Below, piece after piece: positions 15,607-25,215 of a stretch of DNA of 64,000 nucleotides; the first letter of the stretch is position 1, and each line of letters opens with the position of its first letter. The position numbers were made by a program, and so were the translations under genes. The notes beneath the pieces are model-generated. The model was not told the origin of the DNA. It did not search any database and saw nothing but the letters and a program-made list of their open reading frames with translations. The DNA is from JAOUEA01 sp038249195 (GTDB lineage: Bacteria > Actinomycetota > UBA4738 > HRBIN12). The stretch is from positions 1-64,000 of the forward strand of contig JBBRWM010000012.1 in the NCBI GenBank assembly GCA_038249195.1. The letters are read 5' to 3'.

Positions 15607-17198
15607 GCGGCCGGGGACCCGGCGGCAAGCTCGAGGTCGAGCTGTACGACACGACGCTCCGCGACGGGGCGCAGGGGACCGGGCTGTCGTATTCCATCGA
15701 GGACCGGATGCGGATCCTCCACAAGATCGACCAGCTGGGCGTCCCGTACATCGAGGGGGGGTGGCCCGGCGCGAACCCTCGCGACACGGAGTTCTTCAAG
15801 CTCGCGACGAAGGAGACGCTCAAGCACGCCACGCTCACGTCCTTCGGCATGACGCGCAGAGCCGGTGAGCGCGCGCAGGACAGCGGCGTGCTGCGCGAGC
15901 TGCTCGACACCGGCACCGAGGTCGTCTGCCTGGTGGGCAAGGCGTGGGACCTGCACGTCACCCAGGCGCTGCGCACCGACCTGGACGAGGGCGTGGCCAT
16001 GGTGAGCGACTCGGTGGCCTACCTGCGGGGGCAGGGCCGGCGCGTCTTCTTCGACGCCGAGCACTTCTTCGACGGCTTCCGAAGCGACCCGATCTTCGCC
16101 ATGCGGGTGCTGGGGGCGGCCGAGGACGCCGGCGCGGAGCGGCTCGTGCTGTGCGACACGAACGGGGGCATGCTCCCGAACGACGTCGCCACCGTGGTGG
16201 AGGAGGTGCGCGGCCGCGTCGCGGCTCGGATGGGCATCCACGTTCACAACGACGCGGGCTGCGCGGTGGCGAACTCCCTCATCGCGGTGGAGCATGGCGC
16301 CTTCCAGGTCCAGGGCGTCGTGAACGGCTACGGCGAGCGCACCGGCAACGCAGACCTGATCCCCATCGCGGCGAACCTCGCGTTGAAGATGGGCGTCGAC
16401 TGCCTGCCGGCGGGAGCGGTGGAGCACCTCACCGAGGTCGCGCACTACGTAGCCGAGGTCGCGAACGTGGCGCCGGATTCGCGTCAGCCCTACGCGGGCC
16501 GCTACGCGTTCACCCACAAAGCGGGTCTGCACTCGAGCGGGGTGGCCCGGCTGTCTGCGGCGTACGAACACGTGCCCCCCGAGTCCGTGGGGAACCGGCG
16601 CGGGGTCGTGGCGAGCGACCTGGGTGGTGCGGCCACGCTCCGCATGAAGGCGTCCGAGTTCGCGGTGGAGCTCCTCGACGAGGACGTGCCCACGCTCCTG
16701 ACCTCGCTGAAGGACCTCGAGGCGCACGGGTACACCTTCGACGTGGCCGATGCGTCGCTCGAGCTGCTCATGCGCCGCGCCCACGGATGGGAACAGGAAT
16801 TCTTCCGGGTCGAGAGCTACAAGGCGCTCGTGCAGGAGCGCTGGGACGAGGGCGCCTTGGCCGAGGCCACCGTGAAGATCATCACGAACGGGGAGCGGCA
16901 CATCGAGACCGCCGAGGGCCAGGGGCCGGTGGGCGCGCTCGACAACGCGCTGCGCAAGGCGCTCGCCAACGAGTACCCGGCGTTGAATGAGATGACGCTG
17001 GAGGACTACCGCGTGCGCGTGCTGGACGAGAACGTGGGGACGGGCGCGGTGGTGCGGGTGCTGATCGACACATCCAACGGCGAACGCGAATGGACCACCG
17101 TGGGCGTGAGCGAGAATATCCTGGAAGCCTCGTGGGAGGCGCTCGTGGAGTCCTACACCTACGGCCTGCTGCACCCGCGCGAGCTCCGGGAGGACTAG
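15603..17198 (+). CDS. cimA: (R)-citramalate synthase
   Basis: At 531 residues it has the typical length of the long CimA family. It condenses pyruvate with acetyl-CoA to citramalate, feeding 2-oxobutanoate and isoleucine without threonine. It has DTTLRDGAQGTGLSYSIEDR near residues 15-34, YIEGGWPGANPRD (a family-typical phrase), FFDAEHFFDG, HVHND near 213 and NGYGERTGNADL. A C-terminal allosteric domain, probably isoleucine-sensing, follows residue about 400. Start GTG 15603 overlaps the leuB stop. Pairing with leuA and ilvBNC supports isoleucine synthesis from pyruvate. Confidence 0.93.
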   Translation: MSGRGPGGKLEVELYDTTLRDGAQGTGLSYSIEDRMRILHKIDQLGVPYIEGGWPGANPRDTEFFKLATKETLKHATLTSFGMTRRAGERAQDSGVLRELLDTGTEVVCLVGKAWDLHVTQALRTDLDEGVAMVSDSVAYLRGQGRRVFFDAEHFFDGFRSDPIFAMRVLGAAEDAGAERLVLCDTNGGMLPNDVATVVEEVRGRVAARMGIHVHNDAGCAVANSLIAVEHGAFQVQGVVNGYGERTGNADLIPIAANLALKMGVDCLPAGAVEHLTEVAHYVAEVANVAPDSRQPYAGRYAFTHKAGLHSSGVARLSAAYEHVPPESVGNRRGVVASDLGGAATLRMKASEFAVELLDEDVPTLLTSLKDLEAHGYTFDVADASLELLMRRAHGWEQEFFRVESYKALVQERWDEGALAEATVKIITNGERHIETAEGQGPVGALDNALRKALANEYPALNEMTLEDYRVRVLDENVGTGAVVRVLIDTSNGEREWTTVGVSENILEASWEALVESYTYGLLHPRELRED

Positions 17199-17201
17199 GC
17201 C

Positions 17202-17717
17202 ATGGTCGCCGCCGCCGCGATCCGGCCGGCCGCGGTCGCCGACGCTCGTCCCATCGCCGAGGTGCGGGTGGCGAGCTGGCGGTGGGCCTATCAGGGACTG
17301 CTACCTGACGACCTGCTGGCCGGCCTCTCGGTCGACGAGAGCGAGGCGGGCTGGCGATCCGTGCTGGCCGATCAGACGATGGCGGTGGTCGTGGCGGAGC
17401 GCGACGGGGCGCCGGTCGGATTCGCGAGCGGCGGAGCGTCGCGTGACGACGACGCGACGCGGGCCACCGGCGAGGTGCTCACCATCTACGTCACCCGGGA
17501 TGAGGCCGGCGCGGGGACGGGGCGGGCCCTCCTCGCTGCCGTCTCGATGGAGCTGCGCGCCCGCGGCTTCGGCAGCGCGACGCTCTGGGTCCTGGAGGCC
17601 AACGTGCGGGCGCGCGCGTTCTACGAGCGGCAGGGCTGGGCGTGGGACGGCGCGCGCGGCACGCACCAGGTCGAGTGCGCTCACCACCCGATCGTGCGCT
17701 ACGCCGCCGCGCTGTGA
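17202..17717 (+). CDS. GNAT family N-acetyltransferase
   Basis: A 171-residue GNAT enzyme. It has the N-terminal IAEVRVASWRWAYQGLLPDD typical of a common actinobacterial GNAT branch, then the acetyl-CoA loop DEAGAGTGRALL (about residues 101-112) and ANVRARAFYERQGW near 135-148. The acceptor is unknown. The ATG lies 3 bases after the cimA stop, so it is probably the last gene of the branched-chain operon without being part of the pathway. It is convergent with the peptidase gene at 17720, only 2 bases apart, leaving no room for a separate terminator. Confidence 0.8.
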   Translation: MVAAAAIRPAAVADARPIAEVRVASWRWAYQGLLPDDLLAGLSVDESEAGWRSVLADQTMAVVVAERDGAPVGFASGGASRDDDATRATGEVLTIYVTRDEAGAGTGRALLAAVSMELRARGFGSATLWVLEANVRARAFYERQGWAWDGARGTHQVECAHHPIVRYAAAL

Positions 17718-17719
17718 GG

Positions 17720-18955
17720 TCAGGGCGGCGGTGCCGCGTTCGCGCTCACGGCGCGCACGATCTGGTTCTCCACCTGCACGGACCGCGTCTTGGAGATGCC
17801 GCTCGAGAGGATCGAGAACTCCGCCCAGTCGCCCACGCGATCGAGCCAGACCCAGCCGGAGAGCGCCGAGATATCGGTGAGCGTCCCGGTCTTCGCGCGG
17901 ACCTCCACGTTGGTGAGGCGATCCTCGAGCGTGCCCTGGCCGCCCTGAGCGAGCAGGTCGCGCAGGGTGGAGCCCCACGGGGCGGCGGCGGCCACCCACA
18001 GCAGGCGCACGATGCCCTTGGGGGTGATGCGGTTCTCATACGACAGCCCCGAGGCGTCGTGCGCGACCACGCTGCCAACCCCGTGGGCGTGCGCGAACCT
18101 GGCGATGGCCGCGGCGCCCTTCGCGATCGTGCCCGGTGGGCCGCCGGCGCGCGCGCCCAGCAGTTTGCCGAGCACCTCGGCGGAGAAGTTGCGCGACCAC
18201 AGGTCCATCCGGTGCACGATCGAGCTGAGGGTGTCGCTGCGCACGGTGGCGAGCGCCGTGAGCTTGCGGGGAGGCGTGCCCAGGCCCGGCTTGCGCGTGA
18301 CCTTGATGCCCGCGCGCTTCAGGCGTTTCGTCAGCTCGTTCGCGGCGAGCCGCTCGGGGTCGTCCACGTTGCGGCCGCGGTGATCCTCGTTCCCGCGGAA
18401 GGTGAGCGCCGTGGGCCGCGCGATGTAGTACGTGGGGAAGTAGGGCTTCCATCCCGGGGCGAACCAGTCGCGTCCGAACGGGCCGGTGGCGCCCATGACG
18501 TGTCCGTTCACCTTGCGGATGCCGCGCGCCACCATGTCCTGGGCGAGCTCGGTCATCTCCGCGGGGCCGGTCTCCGGGTCGCCGTGGCCGACGATCCATA
18601 CGTCCCCGTTCACCACCCCGTCCCGGGGTGTGGACGTGGCGAGCACTCGGGTGGGCAGGGTGGTCTTGGAGGGGAAGCGGTCGAGCAGCGCCATCGACAG
18701 CAGGAGCTTCTCGTTCGACGCGGGAGCGCGCGCGACCCAGTCGCGATGCGCGTACCAGGTCGCGCCCTGATAGCCGATCACCACACCGACCGGGAGGTCG
18801 CCGACCACGGCGTCGATGCGCTGGATCCACTTCGGCCGATCGGTGTTCGTTGCGCGGAGGGGCCGCGCCGAGGAGCGGACCGTGGAGCCCGCCGCGGAGG
18901 GCGCGATCAGCAGCAACGCGAGCACCAGGGGGACGAAGAGACGAAGTCGGCGCAT
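17720..18955 (-). CDS. dacB: D-alanyl-D-alanine carboxypeptidase/endopeptidase, S13 family
   Basis: A 411-residue secreted penicillin-binding protein (PBP4/S13 type) that trims or cleaves peptidoglycan stem peptides in the cell wall. It begins with a cleavable Sec signal (MRRLRLFVPLVLALLLIAPS). The active-site tetrad SNEK is at residues 80-83, the second motif SRN is in LWSRNFSAEVLGKLL (about residue 254), and KTG is at 355-357. Start ATG 18955 follows a TACCAT box by 10 bases. It is downstream of, and co-directional with, the GGDEF-EAL gene. Confidence 0.9.
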   Translation of the reverse strand: MRRLRLFVPLVLALLLIAPSAAGSTVRSSARPLRATNTDRPKWIQRIDAVVGDLPVGVVIGYQGATWYAHRDWVARAPASNEKLLLSMALLDRFPSKTTLPTRVLATSTPRDGVVNGDVWIVGHGDPETGPAEMTELAQDMVARGIRKVNGHVMGATGPFGRDWFAPGWKPYFPTYYIARPTALTFRGNEDHRGRNVDDPERLAANELTKRLKRAGIKVTRKPGLGTPPRKLTALATVRSDTLSSIVHRMDLWSRNFSAEVLGKLLGARAGGPPGTIAKGAAAIARFAHAHGVGSVVAHDASGLSYENRITPKGIVRLLWVAAAAPWGSTLRDLLAQGGQGTLEDRLTNVEVRAKTGTLTDISALSGWVWLDRVGDWAEFSILSSGISKTRSVQVENQIVRAVSANAAPPP

Positions 18956-19011
18956 GAAGGTCACGATGGTAGGCGCTCGAGCGCGGGTTGCCACGGGATC
19001 TCGGCGGATCA

Positions 19012-22000
19012 CTAGCCGTGGGCCAACGCGTCCGCCTCGGCCTCCATGTCCGCGCGCTCGCTGAGCAGGACGGCCAGTTCCTCGGGGGCGAGCGGCTTCG
19101 CGAAGAGGAAGCCCTGGCCGAGGTCGCAATGCAGCTCCAGGAGCCGGTCGAGCTGGTCGGCGCGTTCGATGCCTTCGGCAACCGGCTTGAGGTTCAAGAT
19201 CCCCGCAAGCTCGATCACGGCGGCTGTGAGGGCGCTCGACTCGCCCCCCTCGCTCACGCCGTCGATGAACGACTTGTCCACCTTGAGGATGTCCACGGGG
19301 AATCGACGGATGTAGTTGAGGCTCGAGTACCCGGTCCCGAAGTCGTCGATGGCCAGCAGCACGCCCAGCCCCTTGAGCTCGGAGAGTCGCTCGATCGAGA
19401 GCTCCATGTCCTGCATCATCACGGACTCGGTGATCTCGAGGATGAGCGCGCCGGGATCCAGCCCGGTGTCGAGGAGCGTGTCGCGAACCTCGCTGACCAG
19501 CTCCGGCCGCGCGATCTGCCGAGCTGAGAGGTTCACCGCCATGTGGAACCCCGCTGCCGTCGCGAACCGCGCGTTCAGATCGACGGCGGTCCGGCACGCC
19601 TCCTGCAGCACCCATCGGCCGATCGGCACGATGAGCCCGGTCTCCTCGGCGAGCGGGATGAACTCGAGGGGCGGGATCGTGCCGCGCACGGGGTGGGCCC
19701 ACCGGATCAGCGCTTCGACCCCGGAGATCCTGCCGCTCTGGAGCTCGATCACGGGCTGGTACTCCAGGACGAACTCGCCGTGTTCGAGGGCGCGCTGCAT
19801 GTCGGCCTTCAGCTCCAGTCGCTTCAACGCGATGTCGTGCATGGCCGGCTCGAAGACCTGGTAACGGCCCTTGCCCTTCTCCTTGGCCATGTACATGGCC
19901 ACGTCGGCGTTCCGCAGGAGCTCCTCCGCATCGCCGACCCGCTCGCCCCCCTCGGCCACCGCGATGCCGATGCTGGCGCGGACGTAGACCTCCTTGCCCT
20001 CGAGCGCGAACGGATCCTCAAATATGTGCATCAAGCGGTCCGCCACGTCCACCGCCTGGATCCCCTCGCCTCCGTCCTCGAGCAGGATCGCGAACTCGTC
20101 GCCGCCCAGTCTCGCCGCGGTGTCGGCCGAGCGCAGGCACTCTCGCAGCCGGTCGCCCACCTCGCGGAGCACCCGGTCCCCCGCCACGTGGCTGAGCGAA
20201 TCGTTGATCGTCTTGAAGTCGTCGAGATCCATGAGGAGCACCGCGATCGGCTTGTGATCGCGGTCTTGACGCTCGATCGCGTGGGTCACGCGATCGCGGA
20301 AGAGGGCGCGGTTGGCGAGGTCGGTGACGGGGTCGTGGAAGGCCTGGTGGGAGAGTTGCTGCTCGAACGCCTTGCGCTCGGAGATGTCGCGGGTGTTCAG
20401 CACGATCCCGTGGACGCTCGGGTCGTGCACGAGGTTCGTGCGCAGCGTCTCCGTGAAGAGCATGCGGCCGTCGCTGCAGCGCACCCGGAACTCCATGATG
20501 CCGGGTTGCCCATCGCCCTCGCCCACGGAGGTGAGGAAGGACAGGACGCGGGTCTTGTCCTCGGGATGAACGAGCTCGAGGAAGCGGGTGCCCCCCAGCA
20601 GGTGCGGCGCCACCCCGAGCACGCGGAGCGCGGACGGGCTCGCGTAGCGGATCGACGTGTCCGCGTCGACCACGGTCACCACGTCGGAGGAGTTCTGCAC
20701 GAGCGACGCGAACCGCTTCTCGCTCTGCTGCAACAGCAGGCTCTCCGTGAGCGCGGCGCTCTCCAGGGCCAGGGCAACCTGGGAGGACAGGGCGCGGATC
20801 GAGTCCGCGGCGGTCGTCGGCATATCCTCGGGCGTCGCCACGACCATCAGGCCGCGGAGCTTCTCGCGGATGAACAAGGGGGCGACCATGACGGTCCCGT
20901 CCTCCTCGCGCGGCAGTCCCAATGGGTCGCGCAGCGTGCTCTCGTAGATGTGCACGGTGTAGGCATCCCGCTCGAGGAGCCGGGCACGCTTCCAGGACTG
21001 CAGATCGCTCAAGTGGAGGCGGACGCCCTCCACGTCCTTCACGCCGCCGGACGCCGCGAGCACGACGAGCTCGTCGTCGCCGCCCAGCTTCTCGCACATC
21101 CGGATCGCCGCATCGTCGCCTGCGAGCGCCCGCGCGGCGCCGATCGCCGCCTCGTGGATGCCCTCGCGGTTGGTCGCCGTGACGAGCGCCGCGCCCGCCT
21201 CGCGCAGCGCCTTCTCGCGCTCGGCCGAGTCCTGTTGGCGCCGCACGAGCCCGGCCATCCGGAACACCACGAGCAGGAACAGCATGATGGTGGCGCTCAG
21301 CACGATGGGGAGGTTGGTCGGTCCGCCGCGCCACAGCTGGATCACGAGTGTCATCGGGGCGAGCAACGAGGCCGCGCCCAGCAGGAACAGACGGCCGACG
21401 CTCACGCGCGGATCGACCGTGTCGCCCCGATCCGACAGGTGGCGCATGGATGGGTGCAGGGCCGCGGCGCCGAACAACACGTAGAAGGATATCCACCCGA
21501 TCTCCAGGAGCCCGCTGCCGGCAACGTAGCCGTCGTGCAGCTGCATCCATCCGTACATCGCGTCGGTCACGAAGAGCGCGACGATCGCCGTCAGCATCAG
21601 GTGGAACGACGGCACCCTGCGCCCGGCACCCACCGCGAGGCGGATCGCCACCGTGAACAGCAGCATGTCCATCACGGGATAGCCCATCGAGAAGGACTTG
21701 AGACCGCCGGACAGGGTCATGTCCTTGACGTAGGGGGAGATCAGGAACACCCAGGAGAGCGTGCCCACGCCGATCGCGATCATGGCGGCGTCGATCAGGC
21801 TCCCGCGGTCGCGGTCGGCTCCACGCTGGCGGATGATCAAGATCAGTCCGGCCACCAGGCACGGGTACAAGCAGAGGGAGAAGAGATCGCCGATGGCCGG
21901 GTACGGCATCCGGCCGGCCTCGAGAGGGAAGATGCCCGGCAGCAGCCTGCGGAGGGCGCCGTAGTTGTAGGCCACCAGGTCGCCGATGATGAACAGCAAC

Positions 22001-22188
22001 TGCCCGAGCGCGAACCATGACCACGGCGCGGGGTGCTCGGGCCGATGGATCTTGACGGCGACCAGGATCATCAGCGGCGCGGACAGGCCGATCAGGTTGA
22101 AGATCCAGCTGCGATGGCCGGTCGCGAAGTACGCGGCAGACGCCACGGCAGCCGCAAGCAGATAGAGGTACCAAGCCCGATTCCTCAC
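19012..22188 (-). CDS. membrane-bound GGDEF-EAL cyclic-di-GMP protein with GAF and PAS domains
   Basis: About 1058 residues from the GTG at 22188. In order: about nine TM helices (residues 5-310, a MASE-like sensor region), a short coiled coil (RQQDSAEREKALREAG), a GAF domain (about 340-490), a PAS domain (about 505-630, beginning FASLVQNSSDVVTVVD), GGDEF (about 640-795) and EAL (about 805-1050). The cyclase motif RLGGDEF near residue 695 is intact, and so are the phosphodiesterase motifs EALIRW near 820 and DDFGTGYSS. Either activity is therefore possible. The frame stays open to 22392, but that would overlap the divergent aminotransferase start and adds only low-complexity Pro/Arg sequence; the GTG precedes TM1. 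Confidence 0.9.
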   Translation of the reverse strand: MRNRAWYLYLLAAAVASAAYFATGHRSWIFNLIGLSAPLMILVAVKIHRPEHPAPWSWFALGQLLFIIGDLVAYNYGALRRLLPGIFPLEAGRMPYPAIGDLFSLCLYPCLVAGLILIIRQRGADRDRGSLIDAAMIAIGVGTLSWVFLISPYVKDMTLSGGLKSFSMGYPVMDMLLFTVAIRLAVGAGRRVPSFHLMLTAIVALFVTDAMYGWMQLHDGYVAGSGLLEIGWISFYVLFGAAALHPSMRHLSDRGDTVDPRVSVGRLFLLGAASLLAPMTLVIQLWRGGPTNLPIVLSATIMLFLLVVFRMAGLVRRQQDSAEREKALREAGAALVTATNREGIHEAAIGAARALAGDDAAIRMCEKLGGDDELVVLAASGGVKDVEGVRLHLSDLQSWKRARLLERDAYTVHIYESTLRDPLGLPREEDGTVMVAPLFIREKLRGLMVVATPEDMPTTAADSIRALSSQVALALESAALTESLLLQQSEKRFASLVQNSSDVVTVVDADTSIRYASPSALRVLGVAPHLLGGTRFLELVHPEDKTRVLSFLTSVGEGDGQPGIMEFRVRCSDGRMLFTETLRTNLVHDPSVHGIVLNTRDISERKAFEQQLSHQAFHDPVTDLANRALFRDRVTHAIERQDRDHKPIAVLLMDLDDFKTINDSLSHVAGDRVLREVGDRLRECLRSADTAARLGGDEFAILLEDGGEGIQAVDVADRLMHIFEDPFALEGKEVYVRASIGIAVAEGGERVGDAEELLRNADVAMYMAKEKGKGRYQVFEPAMHDIALKRLELKADMQRALEHGEFVLEYQPVIELQSGRISGVEALIRWAHPVRGTIPPLEFIPLAEETGLIVPIGRWVLQEACRTAVDLNARFATAAGFHMAVNLSARQIARPELVSEVRDTLLDTGLDPGALILEITESVMMQDMELSIERLSELKGLGVLLAIDDFGTGYSSLNYIRRFPVDILKVDKSFIDGVSEGGESSALTAAVIELAGILNLKPVAEGIERADQLDRLLELHCDLGQGFLFAKPLAPEELAVLLSERADMEAEADALAHG

Positions 22189-22354
22189 CGAAGGGCTATC
22201 GGCCTCGCGCGGAGTCGGCTGAAGGGTGGTGCGGCTCCCCCGCGGGGCCGGCGTGCGCGGCAGGAAGGGCCGGGGCGGCGGGACGATCGGGCCGCGACGA
22301 GCGCAGCGCGGCGGATAGACTGGCGCCCCGCTCGCCACAGGAGGTCGCCACGCC

Positions 22355-23713
22355 GTGAACACCATCGATCGCACAAAGATCAGCGACCTCACGGCGCGCG
22401 AGCGGCAGGCCTTCCGCGAGCGGCATCCGCGCTCGGGTGAGCTCGCGGAGTCGGCAAAGGCGAACCTGTTGTTCGGGGTGCCGATGAACTGGATGGTGCG
22501 GTGGCCCGGCGACTACCCGGTGTTCGTGGATCACGCGGAGGGCGCGCATTTCACGGATGTGGACGGCAACGCGTTCGTGGACTTCTGCCTCGGCGACACG
22601 GGCGGGATGGCCGGGCACGGTCCCAAGCTCGCGGTGGACGCGATCGCGGAACAGGCCGCCAAGGGCATCACCCTGATGCTGCCCACCGAGGACGCCGCCT
22701 GGGTGGGAGCCGAGATGACGCGGCGATTCGGAGTCCCCTTCTGGCAGTTCTGCCTCACGGCCACCGACGCGAACCGGTTCGTGCTGCGGTGGGCGCGGGA
22801 GATCACGGGCCGGTCCAAGATCGTGGTGCACAACGGCAACTATCACGGCTCGGTCGACGAGACGTTCGCGACGCTCGAGGCCGACGGGACGGTGGGCCCG
22901 CGCGAGGGCCTCATCGGGCAGGCGGTGCCCCTCGATCTCACAACGAAGGTGGTCGAGATCAACGACCTCGGCGCGCTCGAGAAGGCCCTCGCCCCCGGCG
23001 ATGTCGCGGCCGTCCTGTTCGAGCCCGCCCTCACGAACATCGGCATCGTGCTGCCCGAGCCCGGCTACCACGACGGCGTACGTGCGTTGTGCTCCCGCTA
23101 CGGGACGTTGCTGGTGATCGACGAGACCCACACCATCTGTGCGGGACCCGGGGGATGCACCAAGGCGTGGGGCCTCGATCCCGACATCGTCACGATCGGC
23201 AAGACCCTCGGCGCCGGGATCCCCAGCGCGGCGTTCGGCATGACGCAGGACGTGGCGCGACGGATCGTCGACCTCACGGACTGGCGCAACTCGGACGTGG
23301 GGGGCACCGGCGGGACGCTGGCGGGCAACGCCCTTTCGCTGGCGGCCATGCGCGCGACGCTCGGCAGCGTGCTCACCGACGATGCCTTCGAGCGGATGGT
23401 GAGCCTGGGCGAGCGATTCGAGGCGGGCGTGCAAGACGTGATCGACAGCCGGGAGCTCCCGTGGCACGTCACCCGGATCGGCTGCCGCGTGGAGTACCTG
23501 TTCCGGCCCGACGAGGCACGCAACGGCGCGCAGGCCGCCGCCGGGCAGGACGAGGAGCTCGACACCCTCATCCACCTGTACCTGCTGAACCGCGGGATCC
23601 TGATGACGCCGTTCCACAACATGTCGCTGATGTCGCCGGCGACCACCGAAGAGGATGTGGACCGCCACACCGAGGTGTTCGCCGGCGCCGCCGACGAGCT
23701 GGTCGCGAGCTAG
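22355..23713 (+). CDS. class III PLP-dependent aminotransferase
   Basis: A 452-residue fold-type I aminotransferase. It has a GSA-aminomutase-like N-terminus (GVPMNWMVRWPGDYPVF), FTDVDGNAFVDFCLGDTGGMAGH, the PLP phosphate loop region with NGNYHGSVDE, the cofactor Asp in LLVIDETHT, and the Schiff-base lysine in TIGKTLGAGIP. Close relatives are annotated only as transaminases or glutamate-1-semialdehyde aminomutase-like. There are no hem genes nearby, so a haem role is unlikely. Start GTG 22355 is fixed by AGGAGG at 22338-22343; a TAGACT box lies at 22316-22321. The VOC gene follows after 11 bases. Confidence 0.88.
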   Translation: MNTIDRTKISDLTARERQAFRERHPRSGELAESAKANLLFGVPMNWMVRWPGDYPVFVDHAEGAHFTDVDGNAFVDFCLGDTGGMAGHGPKLAVDAIAEQAAKGITLMLPTEDAAWVGAEMTRRFGVPFWQFCLTATDANRFVLRWAREITGRSKIVVHNGNYHGSVDETFATLEADGTVGPREGLIGQAVPLDLTTKVVEINDLGALEKALAPGDVAAVLFEPALTNIGIVLPEPGYHDGVRALCSRYGTLLVIDETHTICAGPGGCTKAWGLDPDIVTIGKTLGAGIPSAAFGMTQDVARRIVDLTDWRNSDVGGTGGTLAGNALSLAAMRATLGSVLTDDAFERMVSLGERFEAGVQDVIDSRELPWHVTRIGCRVEYLFRPDEARNGAQAAAGQDEELDTLIHLYLLNRGILMTPFHNMSLMSPATTEEDVDRHTEVFAGAADELVAS

Positions 23714-23724
23714 GAGGGACCGAC

Positions 23725-24084
23725 GTGGGCGTCGGCACGTTCCTGTTCACCACGATCGACTGCGAGGACCCCGATCGCCTGGCCACGTTCTGGGCGGAGG
23801 TGCTGGGCACGGAGGTCGACCTCGCGATGGACGACGGGCGCTACGTGTTCCTCAAGGGGAACGAGGGCCTGCCCACCCTGTGCTTCCAGCGCGTTCCGGA
23901 GCCCAAGACCGTGAAGAACCGGCTGCACCTCGACGTCTCGGTCGAGGACCTCGAGGTCGCCACCGAGAGGATCGTCTCCCTGGGTGGTTCGTGGCTGGAT
24001 CGGGCGGAGCAGCGCTTGCGAGATGTCGTCTGGCGCACGATGGCCGACCCGGAGGGCAACGAGTTCGACATCGAGGTGGCCTGA
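23725..24084 (+). CDS. VOC-superfamily (glyoxalase-like) protein
   Basis: A 119-residue single-module vicinal oxygen chelate protein. It begins GTFLFTTIDCEDPDRLATFW, has LCFQRVPEPKTVKNRLHLDVSVEDLE in the middle and ends DPEGNEFDIEVA, a typical paired beta-alpha-beta-beta-beta layout with C-terminal metal-ligand Glu (NEFDIE). The substrate is unknown. Start GTG 23725 follows GGAGGGA. It is probably co-transcribed with the aminotransferase and is convergent with serC. Confidence 0.8.
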   Translation: MGVGTFLFTTIDCEDPDRLATFWAEVLGTEVDLAMDDGRYVFLKGNEGLPTLCFQRVPEPKTVKNRLHLDVSVEDLEVATERIVSLGGSWLDRAEQRLRDVVWRTMADPEGNEFDIEVA

Positions 24085-24098
24085 GGGTCGCCGATACC

Positions 24099-25211
24099 TC
24101 AGTCGACACGGTGGGCGTGCGCGAAGCCGTGCATGAGGTCCGCGAGCGTGCGCGCCCCCTGGACCGGCATCGCGTTGTAGATGCTGGCGCGGACCCCGCC
24201 CACGCTGCGATGTCCCTTGAGCTCCGCCATCCCCGCGGCGGCGGCCTCGGCCACGAAGGCGCGCTCGAGGTCGGGTGTGGGCAGGCGGAACGTGACGTTC
24301 ATGATCGACCGGCTGCTCGCCTCCGCGTGCCCGCGGTAGAAACCCTCGGACGCATCGATGGCGTCGTAGAGCAGCGCCGCCTTCTGCCGGTTGTGCTCCA
24401 GCTGCGCGGCGAGGCCACCGACGTCGCGGCGCAGCCATCGCGTGACGAGCATGAGCACGTACACCGAGAAGACCGGCGGCGTGTTGTATCGCGAACCATG
24501 CTCCACGAAGGTGCGGTAGTCGAGCATCGTGGGAAGGCCGGCCGGGATCGTTCCGAGCAGGTCGCGCCGCACGACCGCCACGGTCACGCCCGCCGGGCCG
24601 GCGTTCTTCTGTGCGCCCGCGTACAACAAGCCGTAGGTGTCGACGTCCACCGGGCGCGAGAGGAAGTCGGAGGACATGTCGGCGACGAGCGGCACGTGAG
24701 CGGGCACGACCGGCTCCCCGTGGAAGGCAACGCCCTGGATCGTCTCGTTCGTGGTGACGTGTGCGTAGGACGACTCCGGGTCCAATAGCGACGCCAGCTC
24801 GTGCGGCGAAGGGACCCGCACGTAGTCGCTCGACCGACCGTTCCACGCCTCCCGCACCGATCCCTCGCGCGAGGCCTCGGCGGCCGCCTTCGCACCCCAG
24901 GCGCCCGTGACGACGTAGTCGGCGGACCTCGGTGCGCCGCGGAGGAGATTCATGGCGACCATCGAGAATTGTTGGGTGGCTCCGCCCTGGCAGAAGATCA
25001 CGGCGTGGCCCTCGCCGATCCCGAGGAGCGCGCGGAGATTCTGCTCCGCCTCGTCGATGACGTCCGTGAACCAGGGCGACCGGTGGGAGATCTCCAACGC
25101 CGAGACGCCGAGCTCAGGCAGGGACACGAGGTCGCGCTGGACCTCCTCGAGGACGGCTGAGGGCAGCGTGGCCGGCCCCGCCGAGAAGTTGTAGCCGCGC
25201 CGGTCGGCCAT
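24099..25211 (-). CDS. serC: phosphoserine aminotransferase
   Basis: A 370-residue class V aminotransferase converting 3-phosphohydroxypyruvate and glutamate to phosphoserine. Diagnostic phrases are YNFSAGPATLP at the N-terminus, ISHRSPWF, IFCQGGATQQFSMVAMNLL (PLP-phosphate site), VTTNETIQG, DMSSDFLSRP and the Schiff-base lysine in LLYAGAQKNAGPAG. The C-terminal motif GGVRASIYNAMP binds the substrate phosphate. Length and motifs fit the E. coli-like SerC branch. The ATG lies 4 bases after the stop of the membrane protein gene upstream, so the two form an operon. serA and serB are not here. Confidence 0.95.
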   Translation of the reverse strand: MADRRGYNFSAGPATLPSAVLEEVQRDLVSLPELGVSALEISHRSPWFTDVIDEAEQNLRALLGIGEGHAVIFCQGGATQQFSMVAMNLLRGAPRSADYVVTGAWGAKAAAEASREGSVREAWNGRSSDYVRVPSPHELASLLDPESSYAHVTTNETIQGVAFHGEPVVPAHVPLVADMSSDFLSRPVDVDTYGLLYAGAQKNAGPAGVTVAVVRRDLLGTIPAGLPTMLDYRTFVEHGSRYNTPPVFSVYVLMLVTRWLRRDVGGLAAQLEHNRQKAALLYDAIDASEGFYRGHAEASSRSIMNVTFRLPTPDLERAFVAEAAAAGMAELKGHRSVGGVRASIYNAMPVQGARTLADLMHGFAHAHRVD

Positions 25212-25215
25212 GTGC

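Noticed and set aside
19543..22020. 825-codon + strand ORF opposite the GGDEF-EAL gene
   Set aside because: It is a high-GC shadow: the minus strand has intact GGDEF and EAL motifs, whereas this frame is His/Arg/Glu-rich with no family features.
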